Source: Streptomyces violens
GTDB taxonomy: Bacteria; Actinomycetota; Actinomycetes; Streptomycetales; Streptomycetaceae
DNA: 64,000 bases
Assembly (NCBI RefSeq): GCF_000717745.1
Contig: NZ_JOBH01000010.1
Coordinates: 186,001-250,000, forward strand
Direction: 5' to 3'
The notes under the pieces: model-generated
The model's input: the letters and a program-made list of their open reading frames with translations, nothing else
The model's database searches: none
Told to the model about the DNA's origin: nothing
In this document: one piece after another, positions 16,785 to 29,883 of the stretch
Position numbering within the stretch: the stretch's first letter is position 1
How the letters are laid out: each line of letters starts with the position of its first letter
Position numbers and translations under genes: made by a program

Positions 16785-17714
16785 TCAGCCGGTGAGCTGG
16801 GCGGTGCGGATCCAGACCACCGCGACGATCACCAGGAGTGCCAGCACGCAGGCCGCGGCCTGTATCGCGTTCCGGCGACCGCGCGGCGCGTGCACCATGG
16901 CGTACGTCACCGCGGCGCCCACCACCAGGCCGCCCACGTGTGCCTGCCAGGCGATGTTCGGCCACAGGAACGTGAAGGCCAGGTTCAGGCCGAGCAGGAT
17001 CAGTACCGGCTTCATGTCGTAGTTCAGCCGGCGCAGCAGCACCGCCGTGGCGCCCAGCAGCCCGAAGACCGCGCCGGACGCGCCCAGCGACGGCTGGTTC
17101 TGCGCGGCGAGCAGGTACGACAGGGCGCTGCCGCCGAGCCCGGCGAGGAAGTACAGCGCGAGGAACCTGACCCGGCCGAGCGCCGCCTCCAGCGGCGGCC
17201 CCAGCCACCACAGCGAGAGCATGTTGAACGCGATGTGCATGACCTGCTGGTGCAGGAACATCGCGGTGACCAGGCGGTACCACTCGCCGTCCGCGACGCC
17301 GACCAGCCCCAGCGAACCGGGGTCGAAGGCCAGGCCCACCAGGTCCAGCGCGTTGACGAACCGGTCACCGATGACCATGGCCGCGACGAAGACCGCGGCA
17401 TTGACGCCGATGAGGATCTTGGTGAGCAGCCGGGGATCGGCGGTGAGCGCACCGCCGGCGACCGTACGCGGACGGCTCGCGCCCGGTGCGTGGCCGGTCC
17501 CGCTGCCGCCGCGTACGCACTCCGGGCAGTGGAAGCCGACCGAGGCGCTGACCATGCACTCCGGGCAGATGGGCCGCTCGCAACGGGTGCAGCTGATGCC
17601 GGTGGCCCGGTCGAGGTGGCGGTAGCAGCGCGGCGAACCGTTTCCGCCCTCCGACGGATCGTTTCCGCCGTGGGCGTCCTGCGGTCCCTGCGGATTGCCT
17701 GGCGCCTGCTCCAT
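16785..17714 (-). CDS. Rhomboid-family intramembrane serine protease with zinc-finger-like N-terminus
   Basis: 309 residues. N-terminal cysteine-rich segment (CYRHLDRATGISCTRCERPICPECMVSASVGFHCPEC, about 30-65) resembles a B-box or zinc ribbon. The rhomboid domain has six predicted helices, catalytic Ser in LGASGAVFGLLGA and His in AWQAHVGGLVVGA, with HIAFNMLSLWWLGPPLE in the second helix. Rhomboids cleave within membrane segments; the substrate is unknown. ATG 17714 has GAGGGG upstream. Downstream of the cyclophilin gene in the same direction. Confidence 0.9.
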   Translation of the reverse strand: MEQAPGNPQGPQDAHGGNDPSEGGNGSPRCYRHLDRATGISCTRCERPICPECMVSASVGFHCPECVRGGSGTGHAPGASRPRTVAGGALTADPRLLTKILIGVNAAVFVAAMVIGDRFVNALDLVGLAFDPGSLGLVGVADGEWYRLVTAMFLHQQVMHIAFNMLSLWWLGPPLEAALGRVRFLALYFLAGLGGSALSYLLAAQNQPSLGASGAVFGLLGATAVLLRRLNYDMKPVLILLGLNLAFTFLWPNIAWQAHVGGLVVGAAVTYAMVHAPRGRRNAIQAAACVLALLVIVAVVWIRTAQLTG

Positions 17715-17857
17715 CGCTTCCCCTCGTCCTGAATGGCGCACGGCCCTGACAAGCTGCGCGCCCCGCCTGGTCTACGACCGGGCGGGGCGTTATGGTTCCA
17801 CGCCACCCGCGGCCGACCGCGGGCAGGGGGTGGCGGAGAGGCCTCGTGCGCCGGGAC

Positions 17858-18385
17858 TCAGCGGGTCTCGATGACGACGCTCTCGATGACCACGTCGTTC
17901 ACCGGACGGTCGGTGCGCGGGTTGGTCTGGGTGGTCGCGATGGCGTCCACGACCTTCTTGCTCGCGTCGTTGGTGACCTCACCGAAGATGGTGTGCTTGC
18001 CGGTCAGCCACGTGGTGGGGGACACGGTGATGAAGAACTGCGAGCCGTTGGTGCCCGGGCCGGCGTTCGCCATGGCCAGCAGGTACGGCTTGTTGAACGA
18101 CAGGTCCGGGTGGAACTCGTCGGCGAACTCGTAGCCCGGGCCACCGGTGCCGTTGCCCAGCGGGTCGCCGCCCTGGAGCATGAAGCCTTCGATCACCCGG
18201 TGGAAGACGGTGCCGTCGTACAGCTTGTCCGTGGTCTTCTGCCCGGTCGCCGGGTTGGTCCACTCCCGCTCGCCCTTGGCGAGTTCGACGAAGTTCTTGA
18301 CCGTCTTCGGGGCGTGGTTCGGCAGAAGCCGAAGTTCGATGTCGCCCTGGTTGGTCTTCAGGGTGGCGTAGAGCTGCTCAGCCAC
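17858..18385 (-). CDS. ppiA: Cyclophilin-type peptidyl-prolyl cis-trans isomerase
   Basis: 175 residues, no signal peptide, so cytoplasmic. Cyclophilin motifs FHRVIEGFMLQGGDP, NAGPGTNGSQFFI and GKHTIFGEV contain the active-site Arg, Phe, Gln and His/Trp positions (Trp in TTWLTGKH). It catalyses Xaa-Pro isomerisation during folding. GTG start with GGAAGG upstream. It heads the minus-strand group that includes the rhomboid gene, separated by 143 bases. Confidence 0.93.
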   Translation of the reverse strand: MAEQLYATLKTNQGDIELRLLPNHAPKTVKNFVELAKGEREWTNPATGQKTTDKLYDGTVFHRVIEGFMLQGGDPLGNGTGGPGYEFADEFHPDLSFNKPYLLAMANAGPGTNGSQFFITVSPTTWLTGKHTIFGEVTNDASKKVVDAIATTQTNPRTDRPVNDVVIESVVIETR

Positions 18386-18899
18386 GATCTACCTTCCATA
18401 AGTCTGCACTGACGGTTACCGATCCTCGCACGAACGGGCGCGCCCGTCCCCCGCACGCCACCTCATGCCTGGCGTTCGCACTGATTTCCCCCCTCCAGTG
18501 GGGTTTTCGACGCCGACCATCGGGGACCCGTACATTCCGGTCCGGCCGGCGACCGTACGTCCGTACCGCGTGGACCGTCGCCGACCGTGCACCGGACCGA
18601 CCACAACCGCAGACAGACCCCGGACAGGCCCCAGGCAGACCGCAGACAGCCCGCTGACAGGGGGCGAGAAACCGCCGAATTCCGATACCGCGGCCGGAAG
18701 CCGCCGAAGCGGCGCGCGCCGCGCCGAACCGTGGCATTGTCATCACAAGGCGCCCGAAGTCCGCATTGACCCGGATGCCCGCCTGCACATGCCGTACGTC
18801 CGTCGCGCAGGCATGATCTGCAAGCGGGCGGAGAGGCGTCACTGCAGACGTGGGCAAGCGCCCCCGAGCCCGGACACGCCACCCGATGAGGAGGATCCC
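18386..18899. other. Intergenic region between cyclophilin and DUF5324 genes
   Basis: About 510 bases between divergent genes. There is an open plus-strand frame but no supported start before 18900, and its composition (Arg/Pro/Thr-rich) looks non-coding. Both promoters must lie here; I cannot point to them. CAGAC-rich short repeats occur at 18609-18660. Confidence 0.5.
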
Positions 18900-19619
18900 G
18901 TGACCCGCAAGGACAGCGTGCGCGCCGCCACCGGAACGGCCAAGGACAGCGTGCGGCACGCCGCGGAGGTGGTGGCTCCGTATGCCGGTACGGCGAAGGA
19001 CACCGCCGTGCACCTCACGCACGAGGCGCGCACCAAACTGGCCCCCAAGGTGACCGAGGCCGCCCATCAGGCGCGTCAGCAGTACGACGTCCGGCTGCAG
19101 CCACGCCTGGAGCATGCGCGCGGCGCGCTGCCCCCGAAGGTGGACGCCGCCGCCACGAAGGCCGCGGCCCGCACCCGTAAGGCCGCCCGCCAGGCCACCG
19201 TCTACACCGCGCCGCGTGTGGAGAAGGCCGTACGCAGCGCCCGTGCCGCCGCCGAGCCCGCCCGCGAGGAGGCCATGTTGCGCGGGGCAGCGGCCGTGGC
19301 GGCGCTGCGCGGACAGGTCACCGCCGCCGAGATCGAGAAGCTCGCCAAGAAGCACCGCCGCCGCGCCCGCACCGGCAAGGCCGTCAAGCGGCTCACCCTC
19401 CTCGGCATCCTCGCCGGCGGCGCCTACGCCGCGTGGAAGTGGTGGGACAAGCAGGCCAACCCCGACTGGCTGGTCGAGCCGCCCGCCGCCACCGAGGTCG
19501 GCGAGCGCACCCCGCTCAGCGCCGTGGACGGCAGCCCCGGCGCGGTCCTGGACCCCGAGGTGCAGGCCAAGCAGGCGGAGTCCGAGGCAGACGAACGCGA
19601 CGGCGGCGGCCGCGCGTAG
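18900..19619 (+). CDS. DUF5324 family protein
   Basis: 239 residues. The first 180 are Ala/Lys/Arg-rich and helical, with repeated TAKDS/TAKDT, TKLAPKVTEAAHQA and KAARQATVYTAPRVEKAVRSA patterns like an amphipathic helical bundle. One hydrophobic helix follows (about 166-180, LTLLGILAGGAYAAWKWW), then an acidic tail. GTG start follows AGGAGG. Recognised as a Streptomyces DUF5324 protein of unknown function; the apolipoprotein-like helices may lie on a membrane or bind DNA. Confidence 0.83.
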   Translation: MTRKDSVRAATGTAKDSVRHAAEVVAPYAGTAKDTAVHLTHEARTKLAPKVTEAAHQARQQYDVRLQPRLEHARGALPPKVDAAATKAAARTRKAARQATVYTAPRVEKAVRSARAAAEPAREEAMLRGAAAVAALRGQVTAAEIEKLAKKHRRRARTGKAVKRLTLLGILAGGAYAAWKWWDKQANPDWLVEPPAATEVGERTPLSAVDGSPGAVLDPEVQAKQAESEADERDGGGRA

Positions 19620-19644
19620 GCCACCGCCCCGCCGCACGCGGCGA

Positions 19645-19688
19645 AAAAGGTCACCCGACCTGCGTTTCCGCAGGTCGGGTGACCTTTT
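19645..19688. terminator. Bidirectional terminator between DUF5324 gene and tRNA-Ala
   Basis: A perfect 20-bp inverted repeat (19645-19664 and 19669-19688) with four A residues at the left and four T residues at the right end serves both convergent transcripts. Confidence 0.88.
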
Positions 19689-19693
19689 GGGAG

Positions 19694-19766
19694 TGGAGCC
19701 TAGGGGAGTCGAACCCCTGACATCTGCCATGCAAAGACAGCGCTCTACCAACTGAGCTAAGGCCCC
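19694..19766 (-). tRNA. tRNA-Ala (TGC)
   Basis: 73-nt minus-strand cloverleaf: acceptor GGGGCCT with AGGCTCC, D arm TAGCTCAGTTGGTAGAGC, anticodon arm CTGTC-TTTGCAT-GGCAG reading TGC, T arm GGGGTTCGACTCCCC. CCA is not encoded. Confidence 0.95.
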
Positions 19767-19883
19767 GTCGCGCACCAGAGTACCCGGTACCCGCTCGCTT
19801 TCCCGACCGGGTATCGCTCCGGGCGGTTGCTCTCCGTAGGATGCTTCGCGAGATTCGCGGCAGCGAAGCGAAGGGGAGACGCC

Positions 19884-20429
19884 ATGGATGCAGCACAGCA
19901 GGAAGCCACCGCGCGCGCTCGGGAGCTGCAGCGCAGCTGGTACGGAGAGCCGCTGGGGGCGCTCTTCCGTCGTCTCATCGACGATCTCGGGCTCAATCAG
20001 GCCCGTCTCGCAGCTGTGCTCGGCCTTTCGGCGCCCATGTTGTCGCAGCTGATGAGCGGCCAGCGCGCCAAGATCGGTAACCCGGCCGTGGTCCAGCGCG
20101 TACAGGCGCTCCAGGAGCTGTCGAGCCAGGTCGCCGACGGCAGCGTGTCCGCGGCCGAGGCCACCGACCGGATGGACGAGATCAAGAAGACGGCGGGCGG
20201 TTCGGTGCTGAACAACACGACGCAGACCGCCACCACGGGAGCCACCACCGTGCGTCGCGTCGTGCGCGAGATCCAGTCGCTGCTGCGGTCCGTCGCGGCG
20301 GCCGGCGACATCATCGAGGCCGCGGATTCCCTCTCCGCCACCCACCCCGAACTGGCAGAGTTCCTGCGGGTCTACGGGGCGGGCCGGACCGCCGACGCGG
20401 TGGCCCATTACGAAGCGCACCAGAACTGA
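19884..20429 (+). CDS. Helix-turn-helix DNA-binding protein
   Basis: 181 residues. An XRE-like helix-turn-helix at about 35-65 (LNQARLAAVLGLSAPMLSQLMSGQRAKIGNPAVVQRVQAL). The C-terminal half is helical with a Thr-rich linker (NNTTQTATTGATTVRR) and no recognised ligand domain. ATG 19884 has AAGGGGAG upstream. A Ser/Thr kinase gene follows 111 bases downstream in the same direction, so the protein may be a phosphorylation target. The function is not established. Confidence 0.88.
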   Translation: MDAAQQEATARARELQRSWYGEPLGALFRRLIDDLGLNQARLAAVLGLSAPMLSQLMSGQRAKIGNPAVVQRVQALQELSSQVADGSVSAAEATDRMDEIKKTAGGSVLNNTTQTATTGATTVRRVVREIQSLLRSVAAAGDIIEAADSLSATHPELAEFLRVYGAGRTADAVAHYEAHQN

Positions 20430-20540
20430 TCCAGGACCGGTTACGACCAGAGCCAGTCCGGAATCAGTCCTGAACCAGTCACTTAGCGCACCAGAATCAG
20501 CCAAGCACAGGCAGCTTGTCGAGGGAGCGGACGCGGCGCC

Positions 20541-21860
20541 ATGGGTGAGGTCTTCGCCGGCAGGTACGAGCTGATCGATCCGATCGGGCGGGGCGGGGTG
20601 GGCGCCGTGTGGCGCGCCTGGGACCAGCGGCGCCGGCGCTACGTCGCGGCGAAGGTGCTCCAGCAGAGCGACGCGCACACGTTGCTGCGCTTCGTACGGG
20701 AACAGGCGCTGCGCATCGATCACCCGCACGTGGTCGCGCCCGCCAGCTGGGCAGCCAACGACGACAAGGTCCTGTTCACCATGGACCTGGTCAACGGCGG
20801 TTCGCTGGCGCACCTGGTGGGCGACTACGGCCCGCTGCCGCCGCGCTACGTGTGCCTGCTGCTGGACCAGGTGCTCTCGGGGCTGGCCGCGGTGCACGCC
20901 GAGGGTGTGGTCCACCGGGACATCAAGCCCGCCAACATCCTGCTGGAGGCCACCGGCACCGGACGGCCGCACGTGCGCGTCTCCGACTTCGGCATTTCGA
21001 TGCGCAAGGGTGAGCCGCGGCTCACCGAGGCCGATTACGTGGTCGGGACGCCCGGTTACTTCGCGCCCGAGCAACTGCTGGGCGCCGAGCCGGACTTCCC
21101 CGCCGACCTCTTCGCGGTCGGCCTGCTCGCCCTGTACCTGCTGACCGGCAACAAGCCGGACTCCCAGGCGCTGGTCGACCACTTCACGCAGCACGGTGTG
21201 CCCGGCGCGCCCGAGGGCGTGCCCGAGCCGCTGTGGCAGGTACTGGCCGGTCTGCTGCAGCCCGACCCGGACGCCCGCTTCAAGACGGCGAACGGCGCCC
21301 GTAAGGCGGTCCTCTCGGCCGTCGAGCTGCTGCCCGAGGAGACGGTCGAGGACGAGATCGTCGAGGTCTTCGACCACATCGGGCCGCTGCCCTCGGGGTA
21401 CGGGCCCGATGGGCCGGTCGGGGGCGGTCGGAACGGTGGTGCGCAGGGCGGTGGACCGATCGGCGCTCCTCGGATGCCGGGTACCGGCAGCTTCCCGTCG
21501 GCACCGCCCGTCCCGCAGGAGCCGCCCGGCCCCACTCCGACGCCGACGCCGCTCCCGGCGCCCGGTGCGCAGCCGTACGCGCCACCACCGGTGCAGCGGT
21601 ACGAGCCACCGGTACGGACGTACGAGCCGACCGCCGCGGCGCAGCAGGATCTGCCGCAGACCCGGCCGTACACCGTCGGACAGCCACGCGTCTCCGGCCC
21701 GGCCCCGGCGCCCGCTGTACCGGGTGCGCAGCACGCCGCACCCGGTGCGCAGCACGCGAAGCCGGCCCGCCCCGGGCCGCCCCCGAAGGTCGCCGTGCCG
21801 GTCCTGGTCGTCGCGCTGCTGTGCATCGCGGTGGGGATCTGGGCCCTGTTCGCGAGCTGA
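20541..21860 (+). CDS. Serine/threonine protein kinase with C-terminal membrane anchor
   Basis: 439 residues. Kinase domain (about 6-265): GRGGVGAVWRA glycine loop, Lys in VAAKVL, catalytic VHRDIKPANILLE, DFG in SDFGISM and APE in YFAPEQ. A long Pro-rich linker ends in one hydrophobic helix at the very C-terminus (about 420-438). There are no extracellular residues after it, so unlike PknB this kinase has no sensor domain outside the cell. Partner unknown; the adjacent helix-turn-helix gene is a candidate. Confidence 0.92.
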   Translation: MGEVFAGRYELIDPIGRGGVGAVWRAWDQRRRRYVAAKVLQQSDAHTLLRFVREQALRIDHPHVVAPASWAANDDKVLFTMDLVNGGSLAHLVGDYGPLPPRYVCLLLDQVLSGLAAVHAEGVVHRDIKPANILLEATGTGRPHVRVSDFGISMRKGEPRLTEADYVVGTPGYFAPEQLLGAEPDFPADLFAVGLLALYLLTGNKPDSQALVDHFTQHGVPGAPEGVPEPLWQVLAGLLQPDPDARFKTANGARKAVLSAVELLPEETVEDEIVEVFDHIGPLPSGYGPDGPVGGGRNGGAQGGGPIGAPRMPGTGSFPSAPPVPQEPPGPTPTPTPLPAPGAQPYAPPPVQRYEPPVRTYEPTAAAQQDLPQTRPYTVGQPRVSGPAPAPAVPGAQHAAPGAQHAKPARPGPPPKVAVPVLVVALLCIAVGIWALFAS

Positions 21861-21901
21861 GCGCCGGGCCCTGCACAGACCCGCACGAACTCCTGGACCG
21901 G

Positions 21902-23329
21902 TCAGCCCTGCCGCGACCGGCTTCCGGGCCCCTGTCCGGTGCCCTGAGCGCCGTTCTGAGCGCCGTACGCCCGCTGTCCGGGCACCGGTACTCCCTGTCC
22001 CCCCGGCGCGCCCGCAGCGGGCCCCGTGGCCGCCGCGGTGATCGCCGCCCTGCGCCGCGCCGTCACCGTCCACACCCCGAGTCCGACGAGCAGCGCCGCA
22101 CCGACGCCGATGCCCGCGTACCCGACCGTCCGCAGATGACCGTTGCGCTCCGCCTCGGTCGCCGCGCGGCCCGTCGCCGCCAGGTTCCGGTCGTCGGACG
22201 TGACGGCGAAGTCGGCCGCCGGCTCCGCGTACTGGGGGCCCGGCTTCGGCGCACCCTTGAGGCCCACCCGGAGCGTGAGGTCCGCGCCCTTCTTGAAGAA
22301 CTGCGCGGCATCCGGGTTGAGCGACACCTCCAGGTAGTACCAGCCCGCGAAGCGCATCGGGCTGACGGCGTCGTCGTCACTGAAGCGGTTGCCGTAGTCC
22401 ACCGGCGCGGTGAACAGCCGCACCGCCGTCTGCTTGCCCTCGTACGCCTTGAAGCTCTCGTCGCTGACCAGGCCGCGTGCCGGGTTGTACGCGGTCAGGC
22501 CGAGCGCCTCCGGGACGAACGAGGAGATCCCCGTGCCCGGTTTCCGCGCGGTGCTGGACAGTTCGGCGCTGACGTTCAGCTGCTGCCCCCAGTCCACCGG
22601 CACCCGGTAGAAGCGGGTCTCGCCGGGCCTGATGCGGTCCTGCCACTGCCCCTCGCCCACAGAAGCGGCGTCGTTGAAGCCGGTGCCGCCCGCGACGGAC
22701 TTCCGCGCGCCCTCCGTGGGCGGCGGTGGCGTGGCACTGCTCCAACTGCCCTTACCGGGTTCGGCGGGCGGCGCACCCGTAAGGCCGGGCTCCGTCATGT
22801 AGTGCAGCTCGACCGGCCAGCTGTCAGGACCCGAGGTGGCTTCCCCCGGGCGTTCGACCACCACGTAGTACGGGCCCGCCTGTTGACACTCCGACAGGTC
22901 GCTGCCGATGCGGCGGCTGGCGTAATCGGCGATCGGATAGGCGGTCTTGCCGCCGTGGAACCGCACGTCACCGTCCGGGCCGCAGGTCGTCCCGTTGCTG
23001 TCCTGCACGGAGACCGTCAGCCCGTCGGTGTAGTCCTCCACCTTCGTGTCCGGCGCCGGCGCGGCCACTGCCGACACGTAGGCGGTGGAACTGCCGTCCA
23101 GTTCGAGGGCGTAGAGCTTCTTCTCACCGCGCTCGAGGGAGTCGGTGTACGTACCGGGGACGATCTTCGGCGCGACTCCCGTGCTCGGCTTTCCGACGAC
23201 GGGTTTGGCGTCCGTCGCGGGCGCATACGTGGGCGGCGCGTCCGCCGCGGCCACCCCCGGCAGCACCGCCAGCACACCGAGCGCCACCGGGCCGGCCAGT
23301 CCCCTCCTGATCGTCCGCCGCGTCACCAC
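21902..23329 (-). CDS. Secreted, C-terminally membrane-anchored protein of unknown function
   Basis: 475 residues. Signal peptide (RRTIRRGLAGPVALGVLAVLPGVAAADA), then two beta-rich modules, each starting with a segment like YTDSLERGEKKLYALELD (about 55-170) or WQDRIRPGETRFYRVPVDWGQQLNV (about 230-390), reminiscent of bacterial pre-peptidase C-terminal folds. A C-terminal helix (VGYAGIGVGAALLVGLGVWTVTA) is followed by basic residues and a Gly/Gln-rich tail. No catalytic motif. It is convergent with the kinase gene. Upstream lies a two-copy operator-like repeat. Confidence 0.82.
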   Translation of the reverse strand: MVTRRTIRRGLAGPVALGVLAVLPGVAAADAPPTYAPATDAKPVVGKPSTGVAPKIVPGTYTDSLERGEKKLYALELDGSSTAYVSAVAAPAPDTKVEDYTDGLTVSVQDSNGTTCGPDGDVRFHGGKTAYPIADYASRRIGSDLSECQQAGPYYVVVERPGEATSGPDSWPVELHYMTEPGLTGAPPAEPGKGSWSSATPPPPTEGARKSVAGGTGFNDAASVGEGQWQDRIRPGETRFYRVPVDWGQQLNVSAELSSTARKPGTGISSFVPEALGLTAYNPARGLVSDESFKAYEGKQTAVRLFTAPVDYGNRFSDDDAVSPMRFAGWYYLEVSLNPDAAQFFKKGADLTLRVGLKGAPKPGPQYAEPAADFAVTSDDRNLAATGRAATEAERNGHLRTVGYAGIGVGAALLVGLGVWTVTARRRAAITAAATGPAAGAPGGQGVPVPGQRAYGAQNGAQGTGQGPGSRSRQG

Positions 23330-23415
23330 GTACTACCCCTCATCGTCCCGAGCCCCCGCCCATCCTGCCCCGCCGGCCGCGTCGCTGTCCGCCGCCCCGG
23401 TACACACTCACAGGA

Positions 23416-23452
23416 TTTGCTAGCGCAACTTAGTAGTGTGCTACCGCAAACT
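23416..23452 (-). promoter_or_regulatory. Two-copy operator-like repeat upstream of the secreted protein gene
   Basis: On the minus strand TTGCGGTAGCAC and TTGCGCTAGCAA lie 22 bp apart, about two helical turns. They follow a possible -35 (TTGAGT, minus) at 23456-23451. Spacing and similarity suggest a repressor site covering the promoter of the 21902-23329 gene. The regulator is unknown. Confidence 0.45.
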
Positions 23453-23507
23453 CAAGGCGCAAGGCATCACAGTCCCGCAACGACCCCGGCAGACGCCACC
23501 GAACAGA

Positions 23508-23548
23508 CGAAACCCCGGCCACCGCGCAGCGCGGCAACCGGGGTTTCG
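23508..23548 (-). terminator. Terminator after the DLW-39 gene
   Basis: CGAAACCCCGG (23508-23518) pairs with CCGGGGTTTCG (23538-23548), with an inner CGCGCAGCGCG. It lies 18 bases beyond the minus-strand stop. Confidence 0.7.
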
Positions 23549-23565
23549 TACGTACGTGCTGGGGC

Positions 23566-23700
23566 TCACACGCCCGAACCTGCGGGCACGGAGTCGGTCG
23601 CCTCCGTCCACAGATCCTGCTCGGCGCGATCCGCCTGGATCTGGCGGTACACGAGGAGCCCGCCGATGGCGGCCAGTGCGACCAGGAGAAGCTTCTTCAC
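23566..23700 (-). CDS. DLW-39 family small protein
   Basis: 44 residues: an N-terminal hydrophobic helix (KKLLLVALAAIGGLLVYRQIQADRAEQDLWTEATDSV) with the family's DLW motif. GTG 23700 is preferred because ACGAGG precedes it; the open frame extends further upstream without a site. Such proteins occur across actinobacteria next to gyrA and tRNA-Ile; function unknown, probably membrane-bound. Confidence 0.82.
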   Translation of the reverse strand: MKKLLLVALAAIGGLLVYRQIQADRAEQDLWTEATDSVPAGSGV

Positions 23701-23810
23701 CGCGCGACCTCGTCTTTCGTTGACGTAGGGGACCTTCGGGGGCCGATGATACACACCGGTCGATATCAATCGGTGACCTAGCCCGCCCCCAACTCGCCGG
23801 AAGCACAAAC

Positions 23811-23850
23811 GGATCGGCCCGGGCGGAGAACTCTCCGTCCGGGCCGATCC
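23811..23850 (-). terminator. Terminator of tRNA-Ile
   Basis: A 19-bp inverted repeat (23811-23829 and 23832-23850) with one G-T pair lies 7 bases past the 3' end of tRNA-Ile on the minus strand. Confidence 0.75.
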
Positions 23851-23857
23851 TTGCCGG

Positions 23858-23931
23858 TGGGGCTAACAGGACTTGAACCTGTGGCCTCTTCCTTATCAGG
23901 GAAGCGCTCTAACCGTCTGAGCTATAGCCCC
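23858..23931 (-). tRNA. tRNA-Ile (GAT)
   Basis: 74-nt minus-strand cloverleaf: GGGGCTA acceptor with TAGCCCC, D arm TAGCTCAGACGGTTAGAGC, anticodon arm CTTCC-CTGATAA-GGAAG reading GAT, T arm CAGGTTCAAGTCCTG. CCA is not encoded. It lies between gyrA/DUF3566 and DLW-39, as in other actinobacteria. Confidence 0.95.
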
Positions 23932-24044
23932 TGGCTTGGTGCCGCCTCGCTGGCTGCACCGAAAGATTAGCGCACTTCAGAGCCATGACCCAAATCGATG
24001 GCCGCCGGGGGTCCGAAAGGCCGCCGGCAGCCGCCCGCATCAGG

Positions 24045-24719
24045 TCATTCGTCCTCGGCCAGGGTCAGCTCCACGCCGCCCACGAAGCCCGCCGAGAGGT
24101 TGTAGATGAACGCGCCGAGCGTGGCCAGCGCCGTCGCCAGCACCACGTCGATCACCGCGATGACACCGGTGAACAGCAGCACCCGCGGCAGCGACAGGAA
24201 CGACTCCAGGTCGAAACCGGAACCACCGTCGGAGCTGGTGGCCTCGCTGATCGTGCCGCCGACCGTGGTGAAGACGCCCATCGCGTCCATGACCATCCAC
24301 AGCACCGACACCGCCACCAGCGTGCACAGCCCCAGCGCGATGGACAGCAGGAAGCTGACCTTCATGACCGACCACGGGTCGGCGCGGGCCACGCGCAGCC
24401 GGGCCTTGCGCGTACGCGGGGTCGTACGGACGCCCGGACGGGGCACGCGCACCCCCTGCTGGCCCCCGCCGGTCGCGTACGCCGACGGCGGACGGTACGG
24501 CTGGCCCTCGGCGCCCTGCGGGCGGGGCTCGGGCTGCGGCTGTGCCTCGGGCTGCGGCTGCCTGGTGTCGGTCACGGTTCCCCCCTCGGAGGCGGCTTCC
24601 TTACGGGGGCCGCCGTCAGCATCGGAGCCACGGGCGCTGTCCGTCACGGTCGCGGGCCCGGAGGACGAGCTCCGCCCGTCGCCCGATCCGCCCGCCTGCG
24701 CACCCGTGGCTCCACTCAC
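24045..24719 (-). CDS. DUF3566 membrane protein next to gyrA
   Basis: 224 residues. About 110 disordered N-terminal residues, then the DUF3566 domain: ARLRVARADPWSVMKVSFLLSIALGLCTLVAVSVLWMVMDAMGVF, a loop, and a second hydrophobic region ending FIYNLSAGFVGGVELTLAEDE, giving two transmembrane helices. GTG 24719 follows AGGAGTAGG and lies 15 bases after the gyrA stop, so it is probably co-transcribed. Same position as Rv0007 in Mycobacterium. Function unknown. Confidence 0.9.
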   Translation of the reverse strand: MSGATGAQAGGSGDGRSSSSGPATVTDSARGSDADGGPRKEAASEGGTVTDTRQPQPEAQPQPEPRPQGAEGQPYRPPSAYATGGGQQGVRVPRPGVRTTPRTRKARLRVARADPWSVMKVSFLLSIALGLCTLVAVSVLWMVMDAMGVFTTVGGTISEATSSDGGSGFDLESFLSLPRVLLFTGVIAVIDVVLATALATLGAFIYNLSAGFVGGVELTLAEDE

Positions 24720-24734
24720 GACCTACTCCTCGCG

Positions 24735-27359
<2,625 letters not shown>

Positions 27360-27408
27360 TGCTGTTCAAAGTCCTTTCGAGCTGCGGCTGTTGTTCGGGC
27401 CGACGGGC

Positions 27409-29559
<2,151 letters not shown>

Positions 29560-29786
29560 CTACCGGTAGCGCCGACACTCATGGGGGTTTGCGGGCGCCT
29601 GAGTCCTCACGTGCCGCCCTGAACTGGCATCCACCGACTCCCCATATGCGAGACGGGCCCCCAGGACGCTCACACCGGCACTCAGCGCTTCGGGCTGTCA
29701 ACCTCCGACTACGGTGAGCGGAGTCTCATGCGTCACATCAGAACATCCGAGGCATGTCGCCCGTACGGACACCCGCCACAGGGGCG

Positions 29787-29800
29787 GTTTCACGTGAAAC
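29787..29800. promoter_or_regulatory. parS: parS site, first of three
   Basis: Exact GTTTCACGTGAAAC, 28 bp from the next copy, in non-coding DNA about 4.3 kb from the centre of oriC. Confidence 0.95.
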
Positions 29801-29814
29801 GGAACGGAGACGCG

Positions 29815-29828
29815 GTTTCACGTGAAAC
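29815..29828. promoter_or_regulatory. parS: parS site, second of three
   Basis: Exact GTTTCACGTGAAAC, the middle member of an evenly spaced array. Confidence 0.95.
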
Positions 29829-29842
29829 ATAAGGCCGAGACG

Positions 29843-29856
29843 GTTTCACGTGAAAC
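29843..29856. promoter_or_regulatory. parS: parS site, third of three
   Basis: Exact GTTTCACGTGAAAC, ending 27 bases from the dciA stop codon. Confidence 0.95.
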
Positions 29857-29883
29857 GGAAGGCTTCGGCCCCGCGTGTACGGA

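Noticed and set aside
18465..18899. N-terminal extension of the DUF5324 protein from 18465
   Set aside because: The extension is Arg/Pro/Thr-rich without a ribosome-binding site; GTG 18900 follows a near-perfect AGGAGG.
18378..22073. A 1231-codon open frame on the minus strand
   Set aside because: It runs antisense through the DUF5324 gene, tRNA-Ala, the helix-turn-helix gene and the kinase, and its translation is Arg/Gly/Ala-rich without domains: a shadow of high-GC codon bias.
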